The notes under the pieces are model-generated. The model did not search any database, was not told the DNA's origin, and saw nothing but the letters and a program-made list of their open reading frames with translations. A stretch of 64,000 nucleotides of DNA from Roseovarius sp. MMSF_3359 (GTDB lineage: Bacteria > Pseudomonadota > Alphaproteobacteria > Rhodobacterales > Rhodobacteraceae): contig NZ_JASHJC010000004.1 in assembly GCF_030733385.1 (NCBI RefSeq), positions 271,147 to 335,146 of the forward strand, read 5' to 3'. Shown one piece after another: positions 55,112 through 64,000 of the stretch (positions are counted from its first letter, which is position 1; every line of letters begins with the position of its first letter). The translations under genes and the position numbers were made by a program.

Positions 55112-56332
55112 ATGCTGGACGTCGACAAGATCCGCGCGGATTTTCCCATCCTGTCGCGCGAGGTAAACGGCAAGCCGCTGGTCTATCTCGACAATGGCGC
55201 TTCGGCGCAAAAGCCGCAGGTGGTGATCGACGCGGTGACCAATGCCTATGCCCACGAATATGCCAATGTGCATCGCGGGCTGCACACGCTGAGCAACATC
55301 GCGACCGAGAAATATGAGGCCGTGCGCGGCATCATCGCGCGGTTCCTTGGCACGGCGGATGAGGATCAGATCGTGCTGAACTCCGGCACCACCGAAGGGA
55401 TCAACATGGTCGCCTATGGTTGGGCCATGCCGCGGATGGAGGCGGGCGACGAGATCATCCTGAGCGTGATGGAGCATCACGCCAACATCGTCCCCTGGCA
55501 TTTCCTGCGCGAACGGCAAGGGGTTGTGCTCAAATGGGTCGATGTGGATGCAACCGGCGCGCTTGATCCGCAGAAGATCATCGACGCGATCACGCCCCGG
55601 ACCAAACTCATTGCCGTGACGCAACTGTCAAATGTGCTGGGCACGAAGGTGGACATCAAAGCGATCTGCGACGCCGCGCACGACATGGGCGTCCCCGTGC
55701 TGGTCGATGGTAGCCAGGGCGCCGTGCATATGCCGGTGAATGTCGAGGACCTTGGCTGTGATTTCTACGCTATAACCGGTCACAAGCTTTATGGTCCTTC
55801 GGGTTCCGGCGCGATTTACGTGCGCAAGGAACGGCTCGCCGAGATGCGCCCCTTCATGGGCGGGGGCGACATGATCCGCGAAGTCCATAAGGACAGCGTG
55901 TCCTACAACACGCCACCGATGAAGTTCGAGGCCGGTACGCCGGGGATCGTGCAAACCATCGGATTCGGTGCCGCACTTGAATACATGATGGATATCGGCA
56001 TGGAGGCGATCGCCGCCCATGAAGACCGGCTGAGCGCCTATGCGGCGAACCGCCTGACAGGCCTCAATTGGCTCAACCTCCAAGGCACCACCGCGGACAA
56101 GGGCGCGATCTTCTCCTTCACGCTCGACGGCGCGGCCCATGCCCATGACATTTCGACGATTCTCGACAAAAAAGGCGTCGCCGTGCGGGCCGGTCATCAC
56201 TGCGCCGGGCCGCTTATGGATCACCTGGGCGTGACGGCGACCTGCCGCGCGTCGTTCGGAATGTACAATACCGAATCTGAGGTTGATACCTTGGTCGAAG
56301 CACTCGAACTGGCCCACGAGCTTTTCGCCTAG
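55112..56332 (+). CDS. sufS: Cysteine desulfurase SufS (class II)
   Basis: 406 residues. PLP Lys in ITGHKLYGPSGSG; persulfide Cys in RAGHHCAGPLM with the RASFGMYNTESEVD region typical of SufS. It transfers sulfur to a SufE/SufU-type acceptor, but no acceptor gene is nearby. GGAGG lies nine bases before the ATG. Last suf gene; sufA, sufE and sufT homologues are not seen downstream. Confidence 0.97.
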   Translation: MLDVDKIRADFPILSREVNGKPLVYLDNGASAQKPQVVIDAVTNAYAHEYANVHRGLHTLSNIATEKYEAVRGIIARFLGTADEDQIVLNSGTTEGINMVAYGWAMPRMEAGDEIILSVMEHHANIVPWHFLRERQGVVLKWVDVDATGALDPQKIIDAITPRTKLIAVTQLSNVLGTKVDIKAICDAAHDMGVPVLVDGSQGAVHMPVNVEDLGCDFYAITGHKLYGPSGSGAIYVRKERLAEMRPFMGGGDMIREVHKDSVSYNTPPMKFEAGTPGIVQTIGFGAALEYMMDIGMEAIAAHEDRLSAYAANRLTGLNWLNLQGTTADKGAIFSFTLDGAAHAHDISTILDKKGVAVRAGHHCAGPLMDHLGVTATCRASFGMYNTESEVDTLVEALELAHELFA

Positions 56333-56537
56333 GCGACGCCCGGCCGGGCCGGAATGCCTCAAATCGGCGAAGATCGTTTAAAATCGGTGGTTTGTGCCGT
56401 ATTTTGCATCGTTTTCCGGCCTCGGTCTGTTGCAAAGTTGCAATCCCGGCACAGCTTTGCCGGTCAGGGTAACTAGGGATCGACAATTGCTCACAGGTGT
56501 TGTTAGAGTGCAGGTGTTGCCAACAACGGAGACAAAT

Positions 56538-56666
56538 ATGAAACTCTTCAACATCATGACAGTGATTGCACTTGGTGCCTTTCTGACTGCCTGCGCGCAG
56601 CAAGAAGAACCCGCACCGATGGTCGAGCCAGAGCCGGTTTACGACAAATACGGCAACCCGGTCTAA
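56538..56666 (+). CDS. Small lipoprotein
   Basis: 42 residues. Signal sequence MKLFNIMTVIALGAFLTAC with lipobox Leu-Thr-Ala-Cys19, then an acidic Pro/Glu stretch and YDKYGNPV. ATG 56538 has CGGAGA before it; the longer frame upstream is not needed. Followed by an intrinsic terminator, supporting a real short gene. Function unknown. Confidence 0.8.
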   Translation: MKLFNIMTVIALGAFLTACAQQEEPAPMVEPEPVYDKYGNPV

Positions 56667-56697
56667 CTGACGACCTAGTTCCGAAAGAATCACAATT

Positions 56698-56734
56698 AAG
56701 CCTAGGCTGGCGTTTTCGCTTGCCTGGGCTTTTT
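56698..56734 (+). terminator. Intrinsic terminator after the small lipoprotein gene
   Basis: Stem AAGCCTAGGC / GCCTGGGCTT (10 bp with one T-G pair) and five T. Confidence 0.85.
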
Positions 56735-56846
56735 CGTGCCTACATCATGCATTTGCACCCTGCGAAGCACGTGATCCGCCATTGTTCACACCGCTGTCAT
56801 TTTCCAATTGAGGCGGTCCCGGCTTTGCCCTATACCGCGCAACGAC

Positions 56847-56923
<77 letters not shown>

Positions 56924-56944
56924 CTTCAAGACAATCCGTGATGG

Positions 56945-57850
56945 CTACCGGGGCAGGGGGTCTTCGTCTTCGCTTTGATCGGCAAGCCAGTTCCGGAACT
57001 TGCGCAGCGCCGGGTCACCGGATTTCTCCGAGGGCCAAACCAGGTAGTAGGCGCCGGGCGACTCGGTTGGTCCGCCCCATACAGGCACGAGGCGTCCGGT
57101 CGCAAGGTCCTGCTCCGCCAGGTAGTCAGGCAGGAGCGCCACGCCCAAACCGTGTAGCGCCGCTTGGGTAATGGTCGAAAACTGGTCATGCACGGTCCCG
57201 GTGATCGCGGACGCCTCGACGCCTTGGGCTGCGAACCAGTGTTGCCACGCATCGGGCCGGGTTTCGATATGCAGGATCGGCAGGCGCAGAACCTCCGCAA
57301 CGTTCCCGAGCGGAGAGGGCAGCAATTCAGGCGCACAGACGGCAATGACCCGCTCATCCTTCAGCCTGAGGTGATCCGTGCCGGGCCAGTCGGGCTTTCC
57401 GAAATGGATGGCGGCATCGTAAGGTTCGACCGCGAAGTTGAAGGGCTTCAGCCGCGTGGCAAGGTTGATCGTGACCTCCGGATTGAGCCGCGCGAAATCC
57501 CCCAGGCGCGGGACCAGCCAGCGCATCCCAAAGGTCGGCAGGATGGCCAGATCGACACTGCCACCTGCCGGATTGACGGTGAGTTTGAGCGAGGCCTGGG
57601 TGATCTGCTGCAATGCCTGCCGGATGGTCGCCGCATAATCCCGGGCCTCTGGCGTGAGGACCATGCCGCGGCCCTGGCGGTGGATCAGTTCAACACCGAG
57701 CTGTTCTTCGAGGGCTTGCAATTGCCGGCTCACCGCACTTTGGCTCAGTGACAATTCGGTGGCCGCCGCGGTTGCACTGCCAAGACGATCCAATGCTTCG
57801 AGCGCCCGGAGGGACGCGATGGAGGGCAGCAGGCGGCGTGGGGCAGGCAT
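56945..57850 (-). CDS. LysR-family regulator, probably of glutaryl-CoA dehydrogenase
   Basis: 301 residues from ATG 57850. Helix-turn-helix [20 protein letters not shown] with [16 protein letters not shown], then the GcvA-type effector domain ([36 protein letters not shown]). The longer open frame to 59143 is the antisense of gcdH. Divergent from gcdH with two 19-base direct repeats in between, so it is the likely regulator of lysine/glutarate catabolism here. Confidence 0.9.
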   Translation of the reverse strand: MPAPRRLLPSIASLRALEALDRLGSATAAATELSLSQSAVSRQLQALEEQLGVELIHRQGRGMVLTPEARDYAATIRQALQQITQASLKLTVNPAGGSVDLAILPTFGMRWLVPRLGDFARLNPEVTINLATRLKPFNFAVEPYDAAIHFGKPDWPGTDHLRLKDERVIAVCAPELLPSPLGNVAEVLRLPILHIETRPDAWQHWFAAQGVEASAITGTVHDQFSTITQAALHGLGVALLPDYLAEQDLATGRLVPVWGGPTESPGAYYLVWPSEKSGDPALRKFRNWLADQSEDEDPLPR

Positions 57851-57851
57851 A

Positions 57852-57955
57852 ATTGCGAAAAACTCATGAATTCTTGCGGAATAGTCGATGTTATTAGCGC
57901 CAGATGTCAGGTATTGTCCATTCAAACCACATATAAATTGCAAAAAACTCATGAA
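57852..57955. promoter_or_regulatory. Paired 19-bp direct repeats between LysR and gcdH
   Basis: ATTGCGAAAAACTCATGAA (57852-57870) and ATTGCAAAAAACTCATGAA (57937-57955) differ at one base and are 85 bases apart. One lies at the regulator start, the other 12 bases before the gcdH ATG. Likely regulator-binding sites. Confidence 0.65.
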
Positions 57956-57967
57956 ATGGAGTTCCGC

Positions 57968-59191
<1,224 letters not shown>

Positions 59192-59348
59192 GATAAAAAT
59201 GTGGGGCAGGGCGCATGAACCCCGCGTCCGCCCCGGATTTCATGTGCGTTTTTGAACAGGCATCTGGGCGGTGCTGACGTTGCAATTGCCTGGCTTTGTT
59301 TACATATTTGTCGTCCCGGCATGATCCGGATCGACGGAGTTCCCCCAT

Positions 59349-60746
59349 ATGGCATTGGCCGAAGCCAGCTTTACCCAAGGCAGCCTGATGCGGCATGTCT
59401 CGATGATGTCCTTCACGGCCAGCCTCGGCCTGATGGCGGTCTTTGTCGTCGACCTCATTGACATCATCTTCATCTCCATGCTCGGGCAGGATGCCTTGGC
59501 CGCGGCGGCGGGTTACGCCAGCACGGTGATGTTCTTTGCCAGCGCCGTGAATATCGGCCTGTCCGTTGCCGCCGGTGCGCTGGTTTCCCGGGCCATCGGC
59601 GCCGATAACGAGGTCGACGCCCGCGAATTCGCCACCAGCGTGGCGATCATTTCGGTGGCAGTGGGGATCGTCCTGCCGATTCTGGCGCTTCCGAATGTTC
59701 ATGCGATCCTCGGCCTTCTGGGCGCCGAGGGGCATGTGGCGGACAAGGCCGCGCAATACCTGTGGATCATCCTGCCCACGACCATGGTGTCCGGCCTGTC
59801 GATGACGGCGGTTGCGGTGCTCAGGGCGCATGGCGATGGCTCTCGGGCAATGTACCCGGCATTGGCCGGTGGCGCGGCGAATGGCATCCTCGATCCGATC
59901 TTCATCTTTGCGCTTGGCCTCGGTCTGCCCGGCGCCGCCTGGGCCACGGTTGCGGCACGTTTCGTCACGCTCGCCATGGCGCTCTATCCCGCGGTCAAAC
60001 GCTACAATGCCTTCACCTATATCCGGCCCCAATGCGTCGGGCGCGATGCCCGCGCCGCCATGCAGATCGCCGTTCCTGCGGTTCTTGCTACGGTCGCGAC
60101 ACCGGTCGGCACCGCCATCGTGACCCGTGAGATGGCGAAATATGGCACCGATGCTGTCGCGGGCATGGCCATCATCAGCCGGATCATCCCCGTTGTCTTT
60201 TCCGTCGTCCTGGCGCTTTCCGGCGCGATCGGTCCGATCATCGGACAGAATTACGGGGCAAGGCAGATGGACCGCGTGAAAGAAGCGTTTTTCGATGCCC
60301 TCAAGTTTGTCGGTATCTACGTTCTTTTGGCCGCAGCACTCCTGTTTGCATTCCGAGAGCCGATTGTCGGCCTTTTTGACGCCACCGGCATGACCCGGAC
60401 ACTGATCGTGCTCTTCTGCGGGCCGCTGGCGCTGGCGTCGTTCTTCAACGGTGCGATCTTCATCTCGAACGCATCGTTCAACAATCTCGGCCATCCGGGC
60501 TATTCGACGATCATCAACTGGGCGCGTCATACGCTCGGCACCTGGCCGCTCGCAGTCGCTGGCGGGATGATCTGGGGCGCACCTGGCGTTCTGATTGGTC
60601 AGGCGGTCGGTGGCGTGGTTTTCGCCGGCATCGCCGTCGCGCTCGGTCTGCGGGTCATTGCCAACCCGGAAGAGGATCTGATCCCGACAGGGTTCAAATA
60701 TCAAGAAGACCGCATCCACACGCTCTGCAACCGCTGTGGACGTTAG
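59349..60746 (+). CDS. MATE-family efflux transporter
   Basis: 465 residues with twelve predicted membrane helices in two related halves. The MATE pattern is seen in SLGLMAVFVVDLIDIIFISM, GLSVAAGALVSRAIGA, TTMVSGLSMTAVAVLRAHGD and the second-half AIGPIIGQNYGARQMDRVKE. Exchanges cationic drugs or metabolites for sodium or protons. CGGAG precedes the ATG. Stands alone after gcdH. Confidence 0.93.
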   Translation: MALAEASFTQGSLMRHVSMMSFTASLGLMAVFVVDLIDIIFISMLGQDALAAAAGYASTVMFFASAVNIGLSVAAGALVSRAIGADNEVDAREFATSVAIISVAVGIVLPILALPNVHAILGLLGAEGHVADKAAQYLWIILPTTMVSGLSMTAVAVLRAHGDGSRAMYPALAGGAANGILDPIFIFALGLGLPGAAWATVAARFVTLAMALYPAVKRYNAFTYIRPQCVGRDARAAMQIAVPAVLATVATPVGTAIVTREMAKYGTDAVAGMAIISRIIPVVFSVVLALSGAIGPIIGQNYGARQMDRVKEAFFDALKFVGIYVLLAAALLFAFREPIVGLFDATGMTRTLIVLFCGPLALASFFNGAIFISNASFNNLGHPGYSTIINWARHTLGTWPLAVAGGMIWGAPGVLIGQAVGGVVFAGIAVALGLRVIANPEEDLIPTGFKYQEDRIHTLCNRCGR

Positions 60747-61055
60747 GGCGGCCGTCGGGCGTCTTCGTCGTTACAGCAATTTCTGCGCATCCGTTAATCG
60801 CATAATCAGTATTATGTAAATAAAAATGGAATGCAGAAAACCAACTTGAACGGAAATATATCATTTAATCACTATAGCTTACATGATTTCGCTAATGTGA
60901 AACTTCCGTCCCCACCTGGTTACCTGTCATTTACCATCATGCGCCCTACGTTACCAAAGACGACGAAATCCCGCGAATTTCAATAACTTGGTGTGCCCAT
61001 GCTCGACAGCGTTGGCCATTCCAGTCTAAATAGATTGACGAGGAATACATTCACC
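60747..61055. other. AT-rich intergenic region upstream of aroQ
   Basis: About 309 bases, clearly AT-rich at 60785-60910. It must hold the aroQ-luxR promoter, but no hexamer pair stands out. No lux-box-type dyad, repeat copy or terminator is evident. Confidence 0.5.
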
Positions 61056-61499
61056 ATGACTTCACTACTAGTTCTCAACGGTCCCAATCTTAATCTGCTG
61101 GGTCAACGGCAGCCTGACGTCTATGGCAGAACGACATTGGCGGATATCGAAAAGCTCTGCCATGCCAAGGCGGATGAGCTTGGCGTGACCGTCGAGTTCC
61201 GCCAGAGCAATGACGAAGGTGCGCTTCTCGATTTGATCCATGGCGCGCGCGGGACTCATGCGGGCATTATCCTGAACGCGGGCGCCTATACGCACACCTC
61301 CGTCGCCCTGCGCGATGCGATCAGCTCGGTTGAGCTTCCGGTGATTGAACTGCACCTGTCGAACATTCACGCCCGTGAAGAGTTTCGGCACCATTCCTAC
61401 ATCAGCGGCGTGGCGCTTGGCCTGATCTGCGGCTTTGGTGCTGCGGGATATCCGATGGCGATTGCCGCGATGCACGGGCATCTGGAGGCCGCTGGATGA
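61056..61499 (+). CDS. aroQ: 3-Dehydroquinate dehydratase, type II
   Basis: 147 residues, the usual type II length. [20 protein letters not shown] carries the active Tyr at its end, with Asn in [14 protein letters not shown] and His in [20 protein letters not shown]. Third step of the shikimate pathway. ATG 61056 has GAGGAA ten bases upstream. The stop overlaps the luxR start (ATGA). Confidence 0.97.
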   Translation: MTSLLVLNGPNLNLLGQRQPDVYGRTTLADIEKLCHAKADELGVTVEFRQSNDEGALLDLIHGARGTHAGIILNAGAYTHTSVALRDAISSVELPVIELHLSNIHAREEFRHHSYISGVALGLICGFGAAGYPMAIAAMHGHLEAAG

Positions 61500-62251
61500 T
61501 ACCGACAAACCAGATCAATTCACTCCTGAACACGCCCAGCATCGAGGCGCTCTGGGACATGCACACGCGCTGCATGGCCGACTATGGGTTTGACCGGTTG
61601 ATCTATGGCTATACACGGTATCGCACGGCGACATCGCTTGGTGATCCCGAAGATTTTGTCCTGCTGACCAACCACAAGCCGGATTATACGGATGTTTTCA
61701 TCGGTGACGGCCTGTTTTTTCATGCGCCGATGGTTCGCTGGGCGCTTGAGCATGACGGTGCCTGTTCCTGGTCCGTGCTGGGCATGATGATTTCGTCGGG
61801 CGCGATGACCGAGCAGGAAGCGAAGGTTCTTGAGTTCAACAAATCCAAGGGCGTGACCGCCGGATACTCCGTGAGCTTCAAGTCGATTTCACCGCGGACC
61901 AAGGGCGCGATCGCTCTTACCGCGCGTGAGGGGTTGAGCCAGGATGACGTCGACGCGATCTGGGAAGAACATGGCGAGGATATCGTGGCGCTCAACAACA
62001 TGGCGCATCTGCGTATCCTGTCCCTGCCCTATACTGCGCCCGGCCGGTCCCTGACCAAACGGCAGCGCGAAGTGCTGGAATGGGTTGGCGACGGCAAGAC
62101 CATTCAGGACATTGCGATGCTGCTGGAACTGACGCCCGCGACCGTCGAAAAACACCTTCGGCTGGCCCGTGAAGCCCTGAGCGTTGAGACCACGGCACAG
62201 GCGGTTCTCAAGGCCGCATTCCAGAATCAAATGTTCGTGTTTGATACATAA
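61496..62251 (+). CDS. LuxR-family regulator with autoinducer-binding-type domain (solo)
   Basis: 251 residues. The N-terminal 165 residues match the autoinducer-binding fold ([37 protein letters not shown]) and the C-terminal LuxR helix-turn-helix is [20 protein letters not shown], then [15 protein letters not shown]. The Asp-Pro pair that contacts the acyl-homoserine-lactone ring in TraR is not obvious; this segment reads [10 protein letters not shown]. No luxI lies nearby. Translationally coupled to aroQ. Ligand and targets unknown; it may sense another molecule. Confidence 0.88.
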   Translation: MIPTNQINSLLNTPSIEALWDMHTRCMADYGFDRLIYGYTRYRTATSLGDPEDFVLLTNHKPDYTDVFIGDGLFFHAPMVRWALEHDGACSWSVLGMMISSGAMTEQEAKVLEFNKSKGVTAGYSVSFKSISPRTKGAIALTAREGLSQDDVDAIWEEHGEDIVALNNMAHLRILSLPYTAPGRSLTKRQREVLEWVGDGKTIQDIAMLLELTPATVEKHLRLAREALSVETTAQAVLKAAFQNQMFVFDT

Positions 62252-62350
62252 TTCCCGCAATACGAGAACATTGTTTCCGAAATTAACCAAATTTTGGCCT
62301 CTGGTAAGGAAATCCAGACTTTCGTTGTGCGGCGTTACATCGCAATATGG

Positions 62351-62560
62351 TGATGTTCCGTGAGTGGTGGCTTTAAGCCCGGGAACATCAGGCCCGGAAC
62401 CTCTGTGATATCAGGGCACTCGGGTCTGCCGGTCCTACCGGATGTCGGTCGCCGATCTTATTGGTCGGGTTGGTGGCCGACGCTTACCAAGACTGTCGTT
62501 TCATCCCCAATCAGAGGACAGTCCTACTACCTGCGGTGTCGCTCCTCAAGGCGACACCGC
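62351..62560 (+). ncRNA. Multi-hairpin intergenic region, candidate structured RNA
   Basis: Five stems in 210 bases: TGATGTTCC / GGAACATCA (62351-62390); CCGGT / ACCGG (62429-62441); GTCGG / CCGAC enclosing CCGATC / GGTCGG (62444-62481); GACTGTC / GACAGTC (62491-62523); GCGGTGTCGC / GCGACACCGC (62533-62560). No ORF with a ribosome site. It lies between convergent luxR and amidinotransferase genes, so it may be independently transcribed; the strand is not certain because the stems are symmetric. It does not match tmRNA, 6S, SRP or a riboswitch that I can recognise. Confidence 0.45.
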
Positions 62561-62594
62561 TCCCGTTTAAGGCGATCCCCCTGCCCCGGCGGCG

Positions 62595-63716
62595 TTACAG
62601 GTTGGGAAAGTAATCCTCGCACCTTCCTTCGCGGTAAACATCCGCGGTGCAGCAATGCAGGCCGCCCCCGAACGCATAGGCATCGCGCAACTCGACCTCG
62701 ACCACTTCCATGCCGAGTTTGTCCATCTGTTCGGCCTGGTAGACCTCGGATTTCTCGACGCAGACGGTTTTGGGGTCCAGCACCAGCACGTTCATCGAAA
62801 GCCATGTGGACGAATAACAGAGCGGCGGTGGCGTGTTATGCGCAGGCTGCGCCGCGTCGACGATTTCCCAGTCATTGTCATTGAACATCTTGCGCTGATC
62901 ATCCGGCAGCCGACGCTGCGGGTTGTTCAGGATGAGACCCGGACGCAGCGGCGTAAAGGTCGCGTCGATATGGATCGGGTACGGGTCGCCAGGGAAATTG
63001 ACCGCATGTACACGGTGGTCCGGGAAATGCCGTCGGATCCATTCGATGCCCTTGAGGTTGGTCGTGAACCCATGCTGCACCACCAGATCGCGGCCAAAGC
63101 GCAATACGTCGGCCGCATCAAAAAGCGGTTCTTCTTCGGTCGTGACAAAGAATTTCTCCGCGGTCCATTTCAGGCGTTTCTCGACACCGATCTTTTCGTT
63201 GAGGTAATCCGGCTGGTAATCCGCGTCCGTCAGGCGTGGCTTGGGCGCGCATTCGTGACGGAAATTCGGATCCTCGTTGAAATATTGCTGCATCAGCGGG
63301 CGATAGTTCAGGTATTCGAACCAGCGGCAGCGGTAGGACATCGTCGCCTCGAGCATCTCTGGCCCGACGGTCAGCAAAACGTCCCGCGGGGGCATGCAGC
63401 CGAACTGGCTATCGGTGTGGAAATCCGGCGTGGTCGCGGGCAGGCTGTGGTCGATCGGCGTCGGGCGATCCACGCGGATGCCCCGCTTGCGAAGCATGTC
63501 GGCGAAGTTGTCGAGCAATTCGTTGGCGCGGTCGATCGTCTCCTGAGGTCGCCTGCCCCATTGGCCGCGCATATCGCTGTCCTCGGGCACCTTGGCATCG
63601 AGCGCCGGTTCTTCGGGTGGGATATGGCAATCGTCGGCGCGGCCCACGATCACATGTTTCAGCGGATCCCATTCGTTCCAGCTATTGACGACTGTTTTTT
63701 CCGGCGACCATGACAT
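62595..63716 (-). CDS. Amidinotransferase, AGAT/GATM-like
   Basis: 373 residues from ATG 63716 with GGAGGAGG upstream. Very close in pattern to vertebrate glycine amidinotransferase: FDAADVLRFGRDLV (Asp203), GIEWIRRHFPDHRVHAVNF, PIHIDATFTPLRPGLILNNP (His249), WLSMNVLVLD and GGGLHCCTADVYREG (nucleophile Cys355), so the Asp-His-Cys triad is intact. It moves an amidino group from arginine to an amine; glycine would give guanidinoacetate, but bacterial members use other acceptors too. No methyltransferase for creatine is adjacent. Convergent with luxR. Confidence 0.9.
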   Translation of the reverse strand: MSWSPEKTVVNSWNEWDPLKHVIVGRADDCHIPPEEPALDAKVPEDSDMRGQWGRRPQETIDRANELLDNFADMLRKRGIRVDRPTPIDHSLPATTPDFHTDSQFGCMPPRDVLLTVGPEMLEATMSYRCRWFEYLNYRPLMQQYFNEDPNFRHECAPKPRLTDADYQPDYLNEKIGVEKRLKWTAEKFFVTTEEEPLFDAADVLRFGRDLVVQHGFTTNLKGIEWIRRHFPDHRVHAVNFPGDPYPIHIDATFTPLRPGLILNNPQRRLPDDQRKMFNDNDWEIVDAAQPAHNTPPPLCYSSTWLSMNVLVLDPKTVCVEKSEVYQAEQMDKLGMEVVEVELRDAYAFGGGLHCCTADVYREGRCEDYFPNL

Positions 63717-63933
63717 GGCCACGCCTCCTCCGACTACGGAGATGAAGGCGGGCCCCTCAATCTCCCGATTGAAAGTCCCGGCGTACAGGAACGTTTGAGA
63801 CGGCCAAGAGACATGCTCTCCGACGACGCCATCGTCGATTGCCGGATCGAGATATAGCATTGGGTATAAAGTCACTTCAATGCGTTAGGCTATTTGGGGC
63901 CAAATAATCTGCTAAATGCAGATACCGGCTATG

Positions 63934-64000
63934 CGGACTAACCAGATATCCAAGCATGAGCCGCGCGATCGCCAGCCCTTGCGGGCGGTCTGGCGATCGC
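63934..64000 (+). repeat. Interspersed repeat family A, copy 4 (cut by window end)
   Basis: CGGACTAACCAGATATCCAA and GAGCCGC are joined straight to GCGATCGCCAGCCCTTGCGG and GCGGTCTGGCGATCGC, omitting the 90-base middle found in copies 2 and 3. It shows the hairpin is a separable module. The stretch 63717-63933 upstream of the amidinotransferase holds no supported gene. Confidence 0.75.

Noticed and set aside
62252..62594. 6S RNA, SRP RNA or tmRNA identity for the structured region
   Set aside because: The region has several independent short stems instead of one long bulged rod, lacks the SRP loop sequence, and has no tRNA-like domain or tag ORF.
63717..63875. N-terminal extension of the amidinotransferase to 63875
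   Set aside because: The 53 extra residues have no resemblance to the family and the ATG at 63716 has a strong GGAGGAGG site.

Overview
The window reads as chromosomal DNA of an alphaproteobacterium of the Rhodobacteraceae (Roseobacter-type). The reasons are high GC, the rpsB-tsf, gyrA/usg and aroQ-luxR neighbourhoods, a SUF operon headed by an IscR-type regulator that lacks the usual cysteine triad, a YejA-like binding protein, and the short 3-hydroxybutyrate dehydrogenase. No phage, plasmid, transposase or CRISPR array was found; most of the window is housekeeping, with a few accessory pieces.

Layout. 1-2.1 kb: a truncated Rieske oxygenase with a palindromic operator candidate, an XRE regulator and a small conserved protein. 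2.1-4.7 kb: ilvIH with a leader peptide and attenuator. 5-6.3 kb: a VanZ-like membrane protein. 6.7-14.4 kb: a methylamine/C1 block (dimethylglycine/sarcosine dehydrogenase-like flavoprotein, MttB-family methyltransferase, LysR), followed at 11.9-15.8 kb by a signalling trio (hybrid kinase, SUOX-fold secreted protein, NarL-type regulator). 16.1 kb: an AT-richer orphan gene. 16.8-19.1 kb: a folate/corrinoid trio (virulence-factor-family protein, MetF-like reductase, methyl-H4folate:corrinoid methyltransferase). 19.4-21.2 kb: ppx/gppA and rlmE. 21.5-25.5 kb: peptide-binding protein, a candidate sRNA, bdhA and a patatin. 25.6-29.2 kb: DUF502 protein, psuG, homocysteine methyltransferase, GNAT. 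29.4-31.2 kb: rpsB-tsf. 31.5-35.2 kb: envelope-sugar genes. 35.3-38.5 kb: gyrA and usg. 38.9-40.7 kb: an SDR and a LysR. 40.7-44.8 kb: mfd. 44.9-46.6 kb: hemB and a SYLF lipoprotein. 47.1-56.7 kb: hydrolase, then iscR-desulfurase-sufB-...-sufC-sufD-...-sufS. 56.8 kb: tRNA-Arg. 56.9-60.7 kb: LysR/gcdH and a MATE pump. 61-63.7 kb: aroQ, a solo LuxR, a strongly structured intergenic region and an AGAT-like amidinotransferase.

How the genes fit together. The flavoprotein, MttB homologue, methyl-H4folate:corrinoid methyltransferase, MetF homologue and homocysteine methyltransferase are all steps by which methyl groups from methylated amines could enter the folate pool; the Rieske oxygenase and the amidinotransferase may supply or use related small amines. 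The SUF operon builds Fe-S clusters under apparent IscR feedback. bdhA and the patatin point to polyhydroxybutyrate/lipid turnover.

The most interesting non-coding signals are the ilv attenuator, a small RNA with promoter, hairpin and terminator at 23.47-23.54 kb, a multi-hairpin region at 62.35-62.56 kb, an IscR-like palindrome on the iscR promoter with a second copy inside the desulfurase gene, and two modular interspersed repeat families plus a 21-nt element placed before start codons.
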